A DNA stretch of 64,000 nt from Niveispirillum sp943371025 (GCA_943371025.1 CALRTC020000027.1:30914-94913); one strand, 5' to 3'; positions 42,425 through 51,692 are shown, counted from the stretch's first letter. Numbers and translations are program-made. The notes: generated by a model from the sequence alone, not told the origin.

Positions 42425-43435
42425 TTAGCCCCGCTCTCGCAGCAGCCGGGCCGCATCCTTGGCGCCATAGGTCAGGATCGCGTCGGTGCCGGCCCGCTTG
42501 AAGCCCAGCAGGGTTTCCATCAGTGCGGCCTCGTAATTCAACCAGCCATTACCGGCAGCCGCCTTCAGCATCGCGTACTCACCGCTCACATGGTAGGCGA
42601 AGGTGGGCACGCCGAACCGGTCCTTGACGCGGCGGATAATATCCAGATAGGGCAGGCCGGGCTTGACCATGACCATGTCGGCCCCTTCCGCGATGTCCAA
42701 CGCGACCTCGCGCAGGGCCTCATCGCTGTTGGCCGGGTCCATCTGGTAGGTCTTCTTGTCGCCCTTCAGCAGACCGCCCGTCTGCACGGCGTCGCGGAAA
42801 GGACCGTAGAAGGCGGAGGCATATTTTGCGGCGTAGGAGCAGATACGGGTCAGTTGATGGCCGCGGTCCTCCAGCGCGTCGCGGATGGCCTTGATGCGGC
42901 CATCCATCATATCGGACGGGGCGACGATGTCGCAGCCGGCGTCGGCCTGGACCAGTGCCTGCCACACCAGGGCCTCCACCGTCTCGTCGTTCAGGACGTA
43001 CCCGTCCTTCACAATGCCGTCATGGCCGTGGCTGGTATAGGGGTCCAATGCCACGTCACCCAGAACGCCGATATCCGGCACTTCCCGCTTGATGGCGCGG
43101 ATGGCGCGGCACATCAGGTTGTTCGGATCGCCCGATTCGCGTCCTTCCGGGTCCTTGCGGTCCACGGGCACGATCGGGAACAGGGCCACGCAGGGAATGC
43201 CCAGGTCACGCGCCTCCGCCACGGCCGGCACCAGCAGGTCCAGCGACAGACGCTCCACCCCTGGCATGCTGGCCACCGGCTGGCGCTGGTTCTCGCCCTC
43301 GACCGCGAAAATCGGCCAGATCAGGTCATTGGCCGACAGCGTGTTTTCGGCAACCAGCCGGCGCGTCCAGCCATCGACACGGTTACGGCGACCACGGGTG
43401 CGGGGAAAGGCGGGGTTGGGCGTATGCTGCGACAT
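42425..43435 (-). CDS. hemB: Delta-aminolevulinic acid dehydratase (porphobilinogen synthase)
   Basis: The 336-residue enzyme condenses two 5-aminolevulinate molecules into porphobilinogen. Schiff-base lysines are Lys204 (YAAKYASAFYGPFRDA) and Lys258 (MVMVKPGLPYLD). The metal region reads GDVALDPYTSHGHDG, with aspartates instead of the zinc cysteine triad, so this is the Mg-dependent type. hemA, which supplies its substrate, lies 1.8 kb away on the same strand. Confidence 0.97.
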   Translation of the reverse strand: MSQHTPNPAFPRTRGRRNRVDGWTRRLVAENTLSANDLIWPIFAVEGENQRQPVASMPGVERLSLDLLVPAVAEARDLGIPCVALFPIVPVDRKDPEGRESGDPNNLMCRAIRAIKREVPDIGVLGDVALDPYTSHGHDGIVKDGYVLNDETVEALVWQALVQADAGCDIVAPSDMMDGRIKAIRDALEDRGHQLTRICSYAAKYASAFYGPFRDAVQTGGLLKGDKKTYQMDPANSDEALREVALDIAEGADMVMVKPGLPYLDIIRRVKDRFGVPTFAYHVSGEYAMLKAAAGNGWLNYEAALMETLLGFKRAGTDAILTYGAKDAARLLRERG

Positions 43436-43521
43436 GGGGCCTTCGCATTGGCTCGGCGATTGCGGGTTGGCCGGATGCTACGCCCGACAACCGGCAAAGG
43501 GCAACCGCGCTCGCCTGCGAC

Positions 43522-44199
43522 CTACAGACCCAGAAACTCATGGATGGCGTACAGCATCACCTTGAAGGTGACGACGATGAAGCCGAAGGCGACGATCGTA
43601 GAGGCCACGGCGGCGATATAGCCGGCGATGACGGCAATGCCATCCCGTTCCATCACGGCCAGCGCGATCAGGGCAACAGCGATGCTGGGGAACATGTTAC
43701 CCATGAAGATCGGCAGGATCAGCACCACGCCCAGCAGGAACACGACCAGGCCTGCCAGCCGTTCCATCTGGCCTTCGACCAGGAAGGAATAACGCGGACG
43801 GGTGATCCTTTCCGCCTTGCGCAGATAGGGGCTGGCCTTGTCCAGCACGGCCAGCAGGTCCGTGCGTGCCACGCTGCGGCGGCGCAGAAAGGCGGGCAGC
43901 CAGGGGTGAGGGTGGCCGATCATCAGTTGGAAGGCGAAGGCGGTGATGGGCAGCCCGGTAATGGCCGATGTTCCAGGTGGGGCCGGCAGGATGGTCGGCA
44001 GGGCGAACAGCAGCAACAAGATGCCATAGGCACGCTCGCCCAGCCCGTCGATCAGATCGCCGATGCTGATCCTCTCCCCCTGGACACGGGAGATGGTTTC
44101 GTAAAGAACATCAGTCGTCCGCTTCGGCTCCGCCGGATCAGCGTCTGGGCCGAACTTTTCTGCGGCTTCGTCCCCTTGGGGCGGCAATTGCGTATCCAC
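43522..44199 (-). CDS. ExoD-family membrane protein
   Basis: The 225-residue protein has a cytosolic N-terminal half (VLYETISRVQGERISIGDLI) and several hydrophobic segments (ILLLLFALPTILPAPPGTSA, then LVVFLLGVVLILPIFMGNMF). This matches the exopolysaccharide synthesis ExoD family, whose biochemical role is unresolved. The start is a GTG at 44199 with an AAGGTCG site. It lies between hemB and the Hpt/pseudo-receiver gene, all on minus. Confidence 0.88.
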   Translation of the reverse strand: MDTQLPPQGDEAAEKFGPDADPAEPKRTTDVLYETISRVQGERISIGDLIDGLGERAYGILLLLFALPTILPAPPGTSAITGLPITAFAFQLMIGHPHPWLPAFLRRRSVARTDLLAVLDKASPYLRKAERITRPRYSFLVEGQMERLAGLVVFLLGVVLILPIFMGNMFPSIAVALIALAVMERDGIAVIAGYIAAVASTIVAFGFIVVTFKVMLYAIHEFLGL

Positions 44200-44329
44200 G
44201 TTCGACCTTCAATCCGGCGGGCCCGCTGCCCGCCGACCATCCGTGATATATCCCGCGCCGGTTACCGGATTGTGATGTCAATCCGGGTCGTCCTGCCGCA
44301 CGTTCCACCAACGCGGGATATAAGGACGA

Positions 44330-45097
44330 TCAGCCCAGATTGAAACGGGTAATCGTTGCCGCGATGTCATCGCCGAACGTCGTCCCCAGACGAATGATGC
44401 CGACCCCATCGGGAACGCCCTTCAACTGGTCGGCACCCATGCTGGTCATCAGGGCTGCCGGGACATTCGACGTCACCGACATGGCCTGCAGGCCCCGGAT
44501 CAGGTCGATGCCGCCCAGCCCATCCATGACGGCCGAGGCGATGATCATATCGGGCGGGACGCGCACGGCGATGGAAATGGCTTCGATCGGATCGGTGATG
44601 GTGTTGACGCGGAACCCGCATGCACCCAGTTCCGCCGTTGCCTTTCTGGCTACCAGCTTGTTGGGTGTGACCAGCATGATTTCAACGTCGCGCACCTCGA
44701 CATCGGTGATGTCGAATTCATAGCGTGTCGGCAGGCGGCGGATGATCTGGTTGGTGGCAGCGATGTCGGGCTGGTCTTCCAGTTCCGCCATTTCGGCCAT
44801 GCGGTCGGCGAAAATCTGGACGGCGGCAATCTGCTTCTCGTCCAGGTCCTTCAGATCGCTGACATAGGTCTCCATGCGCTGGGCGATCAGGGAGACGATA
44901 GGGTAGCCGAAGGTGCTGCCGGCACCCTTCAGGGAATGGATTTCACGGCGGATCTCACGCAGCGTGTCGGCACCGGGGCTGCGGCCTTCCTTGAGGGCAT
45001 CCAGGGCATTGTAGATCGACGACAGCCGGTCGCTCATATAGTCGCTGAATTCGGACTTAAGCTGTTCAAGCAGTTCGTCCATATCCGCTTCGGCCAT
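44330..45097 (-). CDS. Hpt-domain protein with a degenerate receiver domain
   Basis: The 255-residue protein combines a phosphotransfer (Hpt) domain at about 8-105 with His54 in EIHSLKGAGSTFGYP and a receiver-like domain at 135-255. The receiver lacks the expected acidic pair (LVTPN at 142-146) and has Ser188 where the phosphorylated Asp should be (PPDMIIASAVMDG). The conserved switch Thr/Ser region remains (ALMTS), but the usual lysine is replaced. It can probably accept a phosphate on His54 but not on the receiver, suggesting a phosphorelay or scaffold role. No histidine kinase is adjacent. Confidence 0.85.
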   Translation of the reverse strand: MAEADMDELLEQLKSEFSDYMSDRLSSIYNALDALKEGRSPGADTLREIRREIHSLKGAGSTFGYPIVSLIAQRMETYVSDLKDLDEKQIAAVQIFADRMAEMAELEDQPDIAATNQIIRRLPTRYEFDITDVEVRDVEIMLVTPNKLVARKATAELGACGFRVNTITDPIEAISIAVRVPPDMIIASAVMDGLGGIDLIRGLQAMSVTSNVPAALMTSMGADQLKGVPDGVGIIRLGTTFGDDIAATITRFNLG

Positions 45098-45201
45098 TTC
45101 ATGTCACCCCAGAATCCAAACGACATATCCCTGTACCCCGTCGGCCCCGCCCTCTTCAAGGGGGCAACGATGACCAATCGGACAGGGACCGGGATTGAAA
45201 C

Positions 45202-45237
45202 AAAAAGGACCCGGAGCGCGGCGGCACCCCGGGTCCC
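45202..45237 (-). terminator. Rho-independent terminator of hemA
   Basis: On the minus strand GGACCCGG (45236-45229) and CCGGGTCC (45214-45207) form an 8-bp GC stem around a 14-base loop, followed at once by TTTTT. It starts 24 bases beyond the hemA stop. This is one of the clearest terminators in the window. Confidence 0.88.
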
Positions 45238-45260
45238 TTCAGGTTAAAAATGCGATGCCG

Positions 45261-46475
45261 TCAGGCGGCGCACTTCAGCTCCAGGTTCTTCCAGACCGAC
45301 AGCAATGCATCGACCAGATGGTCCATCTTGCGGTCGTCATGGAAGGGGGTGGGCGTCAGGCGCAGCCGTTCCGTGCCACGCGGCACGGTCGGATAGTTGA
45401 TCGGCTGCACATAGATGTTGTGATAGCGCAGCAGGTCATCGCTGGCCTGCTTGCACAGGTGCGCATCACCCACCAGCAGCGGTACGATATGGCTGACAGA
45501 CGGCATGACCGGCAGGCCAGCCTGGGCCAGACGGCGCTTCAGCGTGGCGGCGCGTTCCTGATGGCGGATGCGGATCTCGTTATGCTCCTTCAGGAACATG
45601 ACGGAAGCCAGCGCACCCGCCGCCAGCACCGGGGCCAGCGAGGTGGTGAAGATGAAGGACGGGGCGAAGCTGCGCACGCAATCGACCAGGGCGGCCGAAC
45701 CTGTGATATAGCCGCCCATCACGCCGTAGGCCTTGCCCAGCGTGCCTTCGATCACGGTCAGGCGATCCATCACGCCTTCGCGCTCGGCCACACCGGCGCC
45801 GCGCTGGCCATACATGCCGACGGCATGCACTTCGTCCAGATAGGTCATGGCGCCGTGCTTGTCGGCAACGTCGCACAGTTCCTTGATGGGGGCGATGTCG
45901 CCATCCATGGAATAGACGCTTTCGAAGGCCACCAGCTTGGGCTGTTCCTTCGGATAGCGCGACAGCAGGGCATCCAGATGGGCCACATCATTGTGCCGGA
46001 AAATATGCTTGTCCGCGCCGGAGTGGCGGATGCCCTCGATCATCGAATTGTGGTTCAACGCGTCGGAGAAGACGACACAGTTGGGCAGGATGCGCGGCAG
46101 GGTGGACAGCGTCGCCTCGTTGCTGATGTAGCCCGAGGTGAACAGCAGTGCGGCTTCCTTATGGTGCAGGTCGGACAGCTCGCGTTCCAGCATCACATGG
46201 TAGTGGTTGGTGCCGGAGATGTTGCGGGTGCCACCGGCGCCGGCGCCGCACTTGTGCAGGCTGTCGACCATGGACCCGATAACGACCGGATGCTGGCCCA
46301 TGCCCAGATAGTCGTTGGAGCACCAGACGGTGACATCCTTGGGCGGGCCGTCCTCACCATGGAAAGTGGCGGTCGGGAAGTCCCCCACACGCCGCTCCAG
46401 ATCGGCGAAGACGCGGTATCGCCCCTCGCGCTTCAGGCCATCGATCTGGGTCTTGAAAAAATTCTCGTAATCCAT
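45261..46475 (-). CDS. hemA: 5-aminolevulinate synthase
   Basis: The 404-residue PLP enzyme condenses glycine and succinyl-CoA to 5-aminolevulinate, the alphaproteobacterial (C4) route into heme and corrinoids. PLP lysine is Lys248 in EGTLGKAYGVMGGY, and Asp214 lies in YLDEVHAVGMYG; the glycine-rich GAGAGGTRNISGTN at 77-90 binds substrate. An FNR-like box at 46655-46668 lies 180 bases upstream, and a clear terminator follows. hemB is nearby on the same strand. Confidence 0.97.
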   Translation of the reverse strand: MDYENFFKTQIDGLKREGRYRVFADLERRVGDFPTATFHGEDGPPKDVTVWCSNDYLGMGQHPVVIGSMVDSLHKCGAGAGGTRNISGTNHYHVMLERELSDLHHKEAALLFTSGYISNEATLSTLPRILPNCVVFSDALNHNSMIEGIRHSGADKHIFRHNDVAHLDALLSRYPKEQPKLVAFESVYSMDGDIAPIKELCDVADKHGAMTYLDEVHAVGMYGQRGAGVAEREGVMDRLTVIEGTLGKAYGVMGGYITGSAALVDCVRSFAPSFIFTTSLAPVLAAGALASVMFLKEHNEIRIRHQERAATLKRRLAQAGLPVMPSVSHIVPLLVGDAHLCKQASDDLLRYHNIYVQPINYPTVPRGTERLRLTPTPFHDDRKMDHLVDALLSVWKNLELKCAA

Positions 46476-46654
46476 GGGCCGTTGTCCCGTTCACGCCACC
46501 GGAAGTGTCACGCCGACTGTGCCGAATGTCCACCCTTGTTTCTTACCCCAAAGGTGGGAACCGCAAAACCCCTCGCGACCGCTTGTCGCGCCGGGTCCCG
46601 ACATTGCCGACGGGCCAGTGGTCGAAACCATGGCCCGAAACGATTAACACCGCT

Positions 46655-46668
46655 TTGATTTCGGTCAA
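46655..46668. promoter_or_regulatory. FNR/FixK-type box upstream of hemA
   Basis: TTGAT-TTCG-GTCAA differs from the symmetric consensus TTGAT-N4-ATCAA at one base. It lies 180 bases before hemA, whose orthologues in other alphaproteobacteria are induced at low oxygen by FnrL/FixK-type regulators. The distance is somewhat large unless the transcript has a long leader. Confidence 0.5.
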
Positions 46669-46692
46669 TTCATCATTTCGTCCAAGAGAGGT

Positions 46693-46724
46693 CGCCGCCA
46701 CCCACCACGCTGTGGATGGCGGCG
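46693..46724 (-). terminator. Hairpin downstream of the aminotransferase gene
   Basis: CGCCGCCA (46693-46700) and TGGCGGCG (46717-46724) form an 8-bp stem extended internally by CCAC/GTGG. It lies 18 bases past the aminotransferase stop. No U-rich tail is present on the minus strand, so terminator function is uncertain. Confidence 0.45.
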
Positions 46725-46741
46725 ATGCGCTGGACGGATGG

Positions 46742-48130
46742 TCAGCCCAGCTTCACACCCTCGCGGGTCAGCCAGTCTGCCGTATCGGCCAGCGATTTCT
46801 CGAACCGGAACAGCAGAGTCTCTATTTCCTGCTCGCTGATGATCAGGGGCGGGGAGAAGCCGATGCTGTCGCCGATGGGACGCAGGATGGCGCCATGCTG
46901 GTGGCTGAACGATACCAGCTTGGCACCCACGCCCAGCAACGGGTCGAAGGCGCGCTTCGTCGCCTTGTCAGCCACCAGTTCCACCCCGCCGATCAGGCCG
47001 ATGCCCCGCACCTCCCCTACCAGCGGGTGGTCACGGAAGGCGCGCAGGCCGTTCTGCAGGTGGGGCGCAAGGCTCCGCACATGCCCGACAATGTCCCTCT
47101 CCTCATAGATTTTCAGGGTTTCCAGGGCCACCGCGCAACTGACCGGATGGCCGGAATAGGTGTAGCCATGGCCGAAGGTGCCGATCTTGGCACTTTCATC
47201 CACGCAGGCGCGATAGATCGCATCCGACACCAATACGGCCGACAGCGGCATGTAGGCAGAGGTGAGGGCCTTGGCCGAGGTCAGGATGTCCGGCTTCAGG
47301 CCATAGGTCTGGCTGCCCCACATGTTGCCGGTGCGGCCATAGCCGCAGATCACCTCGTCGGCGACCAGCAGCACATCATACTTTTTCAGGACCGCCTGGA
47401 TTTTCTCGAAATATGTCGCCGGCGGCAGGATGACACCACCCGCCCCCATGATCGGTTCGGCGAAGAAGGCGGCGACCGTCTCCGGCCCCTCCCGCAGGAT
47501 CAGGGCCTCCAGATTGTCGGCCAGGCGCGTGGCATAGTCTGCCTCCGATTCGCCCGGATCGGCATAGCGATAATGGTGCGGACAGTCGGTATGCAGGATG
47601 CCGGCGATGGGCAGGTCGAAATCACGATGGCAATTGACCAGCCCGGTCAGACTGGCGGCCGCCACGGTGACCCCGTGATAGGCCTTCTGCCGGGCGATGA
47701 TCTTCTTCTTCTGCGGCCGGCCGATGGCGTTGTTGTAATACCAGACCAGCTTGACGGCGGTGTCATTCGCCTCCGACCCGGAGCAGGCGAAGAACACCTT
47801 GCTCATCGGCACGGGCGCCAGCTTGATCAGCCGTTCGGCCAGATCGATGGCCGGTTCGTGCGATTTATGGGCGAAGGCGTGGTAGAAGGGCAGGGTGCGC
47901 AGCTGCCGGATGGCGGCCTCCACCAGGCGTGGCTCATCAAAGCCCAGCGAGGTACACCAGAGGCCCGCGACACCCTCGATATAGTCCTTGCCGGCCTCGT
48001 CCGTGACCGTGACGCCCTTGCCCGAAGCAATGACCAGCGGTCCGCTGGTCTCGTGCGTTTTCAGGTTGGTATAGGGGTGAAGGTGATAGGCGACGTCGCG
48101 GCTGGCGGCGGAATTTCCCAGATGCGTCAT
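46742..48130 (-). CDS. Class III aminotransferase (omega-aminotransferase)
   Basis: The 462-residue PLP enzyme moves amino groups between omega-amines or amino acids and pyruvate/keto acids. PLP lysine is Lys288 (TSAKALTSAYMP), and VADEVICGYGRTG at 256-268 carries the Asp that holds the pyridine. The SGSEANDTAVKL and AYHGVT motifs are typical of the pyruvate/putrescine-type transaminases. The ATG at 48130 was chosen because the conserved N-terminus begins close to it and an AGGA site precedes it. The substrate cannot be named from sequence. Confidence 0.92.
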   Translation of the reverse strand: MTHLGNSAASRDVAYHLHPYTNLKTHETSGPLVIASGKGVTVTDEAGKDYIEGVAGLWCTSLGFDEPRLVEAAIRQLRTLPFYHAFAHKSHEPAIDLAERLIKLAPVPMSKVFFACSGSEANDTAVKLVWYYNNAIGRPQKKKIIARQKAYHGVTVAAASLTGLVNCHRDFDLPIAGILHTDCPHHYRYADPGESEADYATRLADNLEALILREGPETVAAFFAEPIMGAGGVILPPATYFEKIQAVLKKYDVLLVADEVICGYGRTGNMWGSQTYGLKPDILTSAKALTSAYMPLSAVLVSDAIYRACVDESAKIGTFGHGYTYSGHPVSCAVALETLKIYEERDIVGHVRSLAPHLQNGLRAFRDHPLVGEVRGIGLIGGVELVADKATKRAFDPLLGVGAKLVSFSHQHGAILRPIGDSIGFSPPLIISEQEIETLLFRFEKSLADTADWLTREGVKLG

Positions 48131-48200
48131 GGTGATGCGTCCTGTTTCAGGTTCGCCCATGGTGCGTCCGGGAAATCCCGATGGCAAGCTTTGCCCGCTT

Positions 48201-48680
48201 TTACAGCAGCGCCTCGATGGCCGTGGTCAGCGCTTCCGGCTTTGTCGTGGGTCCGAAGCGGCCGACCACCTTGCCCGAGCGGTCGACCAGGAACTTGGTG
48301 AAATTCCACTTGATGCCGCTGGTGCCCAGGAAGCCGCGCTTCTGCGTTTTCAACCATTTGTACAGCGGATGGGCATCGTCCCCGTTAACGTCGACCTTGG
48401 CGAACATGGGGAAGGTGACATCATAGGTCAGGGAGCAGAAATTGGCGATTTCCGCCGCGTCGCCCGGTTCCTGATGGCCGAACTGGTTGCAGGGGAAGCC
48501 CAGGATGGTCAGCCCACGCGCCGCGTAATCGCGATGCAACGCTTCCAGCCCCTGATACTGATAGGTGAAGCCGCACTTGCTGGCGGTATTCACGATCAGC
48601 AGCACCTTGCCGCGCCAGTCGCCCAGGGACACGTCCTTGCCGTCCAGGGTCTTGGCGGTAAAGTCATAGATGCTGGTCAT
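48201..48680 (-). CDS. Glutathione peroxidase-family protein
   Basis: The 159-residue thiol peroxidase reduces hydroperoxides. The peroxidatic Cys36 sits in NTASKCGFT, the second cysteine Cys64 in GFPCNQFG, and WNFTKFLVDR supplies the Trp/Asn of the catalytic tetrad. The Cys form and length resemble BtuE/Gpx enzymes, which often use thioredoxin. It is upstream of the aminotransferase on the same strand, with a 70-base gap. Confidence 0.95.
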   Translation of the reverse strand: MTSIYDFTAKTLDGKDVSLGDWRGKVLLIVNTASKCGFTYQYQGLEALHRDYAARGLTILGFPCNQFGHQEPGDAAEIANFCSLTYDVTFPMFAKVDVNGDDAHPLYKWLKTQKRGFLGTSGIKWNFTKFLVDRSGKVVGRFGPTTKPEALTTAIEALL

Positions 48681-48733
48681 GGAATCCTCCCGGTTGCATG
48701 GCTGGATGATGCGATGCTACCGGGACAAGTGCA

Positions 48734-49633
48734 ATGGAACGGTTTGGCATGTGCAACGATTTCGATGTGATCCTGGGGATCGACTGGACGGGGGCGCAGC
48801 CAGCCCGGGCAGTCGCGGTCGCTGTCTGTGACCGGGCAGGTCTGGTGCGGCCTTTGTGGCCTTCCGACCGGTTCTGGCGCCGGGCGGAAGTGGCGGACCG
48901 CATCGCCGCCCTGGCGGCCGGTGGGGCGCGGGTGCTGGCCGGCTTCGATTTCGGTTTCGCCATGCCCTATGTGCCCGGTGTGGGCTATCTCGACGGGCGG
49001 GTGCCCGATGTCACCGACATGTTTGCCCTGTGGGATCTGGTCGATCGGGCCAGTGCAGGGGCAGACGATGATTTCGCCGGTCCAGCCGTCAGTGACCCGC
49101 GCCTGGCCCCCAGCTTCTGGGTCAACGGATCGACACCCGCCCATTGGGGCGATGGGTCGACCAAAAGGCGACGGACGGAGATCGTGGCGGCAGAGACCGG
49201 GGCGGGCACGCCGGTATCGCTGTTCAAGCTGGCGGCAGCGTCAAAGCAGGTGGGCAAGGCGTCGCTGGCCGGCATGCGCACCCTGAAGCGGCTGCGCGGC
49301 CTGCTGGGAGACCGTCTGGCGGTGTGGCCGGCGCAGATGCCGCAGCCCGGCCAATGCGTGGTGATGGAGATCTACCCGACCCTGTTCCGCAAGCAGGCGC
49401 TGGGCGGGGTGCGCAAGATCACGGACCGGGCGGCGCTGGCCGCCGGTGTGGCCCATTTCGGCTGCATCTTGTCATCCGACATGCCGGAACAGTTTGACGA
49501 TCACATCGGGGATGCCATCATCACGGCCGCCGGCCTGTCGCGGTTGGTGGCACATGACGGTGTCTGGCAGCCGGCGGCAATGTCGGCTGACATTGCCCGG
49601 CGCGAGGGCTGGATATTCGGGGTCGGCGCATGA
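48734..49633 (+). CDS. Conserved protein, DUF429-like RNase H fold
   Basis: The 299-residue protein begins with an acidic beta-strand motif (VILGIDWTGA) and has GFDFGFAMPY and a late DHIGDAIITAAGLSRLV, the layout of DUF429-type predicted RNase H-fold nucleases. The function is unknown. The start is uncertain: 48734 or the ATG at 48749, which has a better spaced GGAACGG. Its end overlaps crcB by four bases, so the two are co-translated. Confidence 0.65.
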   Translation: MERFGMCNDFDVILGIDWTGAQPARAVAVAVCDRAGLVRPLWPSDRFWRRAEVADRIAALAAGGARVLAGFDFGFAMPYVPGVGYLDGRVPDVTDMFALWDLVDRASAGADDDFAGPAVSDPRLAPSFWVNGSTPAHWGDGSTKRRRTEIVAAETGAGTPVSLFKLAAASKQVGKASLAGMRTLKRLRGLLGDRLAVWPAQMPQPGQCVVMEIYPTLFRKQALGGVRKITDRAALAAGVAHFGCILSSDMPEQFDDHIGDAIITAAGLSRLVAHDGVWQPAAMSADIARREGWIFGVGA

Positions 49634-50010
49634 AGATGGTGTTCTATGTCGCATTCGGTGGTGCGCTCGGCTCCGTGGCGCGCTATCTGACTGCTGAAAT
49701 GTTCGGACGGCTGTTCGGTAGCGATTTCCCCTGGGCGACGCTGACGGTGAATATCGTTGGCTCCACCATCATGGGGTTGCTGGCGGGCGCCATGGCCCAT
49801 GTCTGGGACTTGCCGACCGAACTGCGGCTGTTCCTGACCACAGGCATTCTGGGCGGGTTCACGACCTTTTCTACCTTCTCGCTGGATGTGGCGTCCATGG
49901 TGCAGCGGGGGGATTTCATGATGGCGGCGGCCTATCTGCTGTCGTCCCTGGTTATCGGCATCGGTGGACTGTTCGCCGGGCTCTATTTTGTACGGATGGT
50001 GACGGCATGA
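49630..50010 (+). CDS. crcB: Fluoride ion channel CrcB
   Basis: The 126-residue membrane protein has four helices with the Fluc signatures GGALGSVARY, then TVNIVGSTIMGLL and GILGGFTTFSTFSLD. It exports fluoride as a dual-topology dimer. It overlaps both neighbours by four bases (ATGA), so no separate promoter or fluoride riboswitch is expected, and none was seen. Confidence 0.95.
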   Translation: MKMVFYVAFGGALGSVARYLTAEMFGRLFGSDFPWATLTVNIVGSTIMGLLAGAMAHVWDLPTELRLFLTTGILGGFTTFSTFSLDVASMVQRGDFMMAAAYLLSSLVIGIGGLFAGLYFVRMVTA

Positions 50011-51035
50011 GCGATGCCGGTGATGCGCGCGGTCCCGCGAAGGCCGTAGAGACGAGGATGGTGACGGACGACGAGGTCGATGTCCGCCTGGACCGCTGGT
50101 TCAAGCGGCATTTTCCGCAGGTCGGCCATGGCGTGCTGCAAAAGCTGCTGCGCACGGGGCAGGTGCGGGTGGACGGCAAGCGGGCCGATGCCAACACGCG
50201 CCTGGTGCCAGGGCAGGCCGTGCGCATTCCGCCGCTGCCCGACGCACCGGCCCCGGCGGTGAACGCCGAAGAGGCAACGGCCCGCAAGCCGGTGTTCAGC
50301 GACAAGGAAATTGCGGCCCTGCGCGCCTGCGTCCTTTACCGCGATGCCGACGTCATGGTGCTGGACAAGCCGGCGGGCTTGGCTGTGCAGGGGGGGACCA
50401 GTCAGGCCAAGCATCTGGACGCCATGCTGGACCTGCTGAAATTTGATGCGCCGGGCCGACCCAAGCTGGTTCACCGGCTGGACAAGGACACCAGCGGCTG
50501 TCTGGTCCTGGCCCGTAACGCCTTTGCCGCCACCCGCCTGACGGAGAGTTTCCGGGGCCGTGACGCGCGCAAGATCTATTGGGCCATTACGGTCGGCGTG
50601 CCAGAACCGCACCAGGGCCGCATCGACCTGTCCATCGGCAAGGAAATGGCGGCCGGCGGCGAGCGGATGATGGTCGATGAACGCAACGGCCAGCGCGCCC
50701 AATCCTATTACACCGTGCTGGAACATGCCCACCGCAAGGCGGCCTTCGTGGCCCTGTGGCCGCGCACAGGCCGCACGCATCAGCTGCGTGTCCACATGAA
50801 TGCCATCGGCACGCCCATCCTGGGCGATGGCAAATATGCAGGCCAGGCAGCCTTCATCGATGGCGCCGACATGAAGCGGCAGCTGCACCTGCATGCCCGT
50901 CGCATCATCATCCCGCATCCGCGCGGTGGCACCATCGACGTGACCGCTCCGCTACCGGAACATATGCGGCCGGCGTGGGATTATTTCGGATTCAGTGCGA
51001 ATTTGAAGGAAGATCCGTTCACGGCTTTGGATTGA
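50007..51035 (+). CDS. rluC: RluC-family 23S rRNA pseudouridine synthase
   Basis: The 342-residue enzyme has an N-terminal S4 RNA-binding domain (about 20-75, VRLDRWFKRHFPQVGHGVLQ) and the RluA/RluC catalytic domain with the Asp in HRLDKDTSGCLVLA and RTGRTHQLRVH. It isomerises uridines in 23S rRNA. It is translationally coupled to crcB. RluD or another RluA-family specificity is possible. Confidence 0.92.
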   Translation: MSDAGDARGPAKAVETRMVTDDEVDVRLDRWFKRHFPQVGHGVLQKLLRTGQVRVDGKRADANTRLVPGQAVRIPPLPDAPAPAVNAEEATARKPVFSDKEIAALRACVLYRDADVMVLDKPAGLAVQGGTSQAKHLDAMLDLLKFDAPGRPKLVHRLDKDTSGCLVLARNAFAATRLTESFRGRDARKIYWAITVGVPEPHQGRIDLSIGKEMAAGGERMMVDERNGQRAQSYYTVLEHAHRKAAFVALWPRTGRTHQLRVHMNAIGTPILGDGKYAGQAAFIDGADMKRQLHLHARRIIIPHPRGGTIDVTAPLPEHMRPAWDYFGFSANLKEDPFTALD

Positions 51036-51056
51036 ACCACGTCCACGCCTGACCGG

Positions 51057-51692
51057 TCAGCGCTGGGTGCAGAACCAGTCCAGTTCCTGCGACGGGATCG
51101 GATAATCGGCCCGGCTGAACAGGCCGTCGCCTGTGCAGACCTTGGCCCGCAGTGCCTGCTCCCCACCCCAGGCGACGGCACTGCGGCGGATGGCGTCACG
51201 CACCAGACCGCGCAGCACGCCTTCCTCGGTCTGCGACCGCAGGACGTAATGGCATTCCCCCTCCCGGCACAGGCGCGGCGCATCATAACCGGGCGTGAAA
51301 TAGCTGTTTTCATCCTGCACGGGCGTTCCCAGGGCCGGATGACCGCTCAACATCCACTGCGCGGTGCCGGCCTTGCAGCCCTGGCCGGTCAGTTCCAGCG
51401 TGAAGCCCGCGGGTTCGTTACCGCGATCGGGCGTGACGCCCGTGGCGATATAGATGTCGCGGTCGTTGGCCCTGGCGTGGGCAATGACCCAGAAACGGCC
51501 TTCCGGTCGCAGGCCGCAGGCCTGGCGAACCGCTGCCGGCATTTCTTCCAGTCTGCCGCCGCGATTGTCGGGAAGCAGGCCAAACACGGGATCTTCCACC
51601 GCTGCCGGCGTACCGCGTTCGGCGCCGTGCGCGGCGGACACCATGGAGAGCAGCAATATTCCCGCAACCATTGTCCAGCGCATGCCCGGCAT
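51057..51692 (-). CDS. Secreted protein of unknown function
   Basis: The product of about 211 residues starts with MPGMRWTMVAGILLLSMVSA, a signal peptide, then a mature part with several cysteines (QACGLRP, GQGCKAGT, LCREGECHY, ELDWFCTQR) suggesting disulfides. No family was recognised. Start codons at 51698, 51692 and 51683 are all possible; 51692 has the best spacing to an AGGA site. It converges on the pseudouridine synthase gene and is divergent from the HAD phosphatase gene. Confidence 0.65.
   Translation of the reverse strand: MPGMRWTMVAGILLLSMVSAAHGAERGTPAAVEDPVFGLLPDNRGGRLEEMPAAVRQACGLRPEGRFWVIAHARANDRDIYIATGVTPDRGNEPAGFTLELTGQGCKAGTAQWMLSGHPALGTPVQDENSYFTPGYDAPRLCREGECHYVLRSQTEEGVLRGLVRDAIRRSAVAWGGEQALRAKVCTGDGLFSRADYPIPSQELDWFCTQR

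Noticed and set aside
49400..49640. Fluoride riboswitch before crcB
   Set aside because: crcB starts inside the end of the preceding gene, leaving no untranslated leader, and no such fold was recognised.
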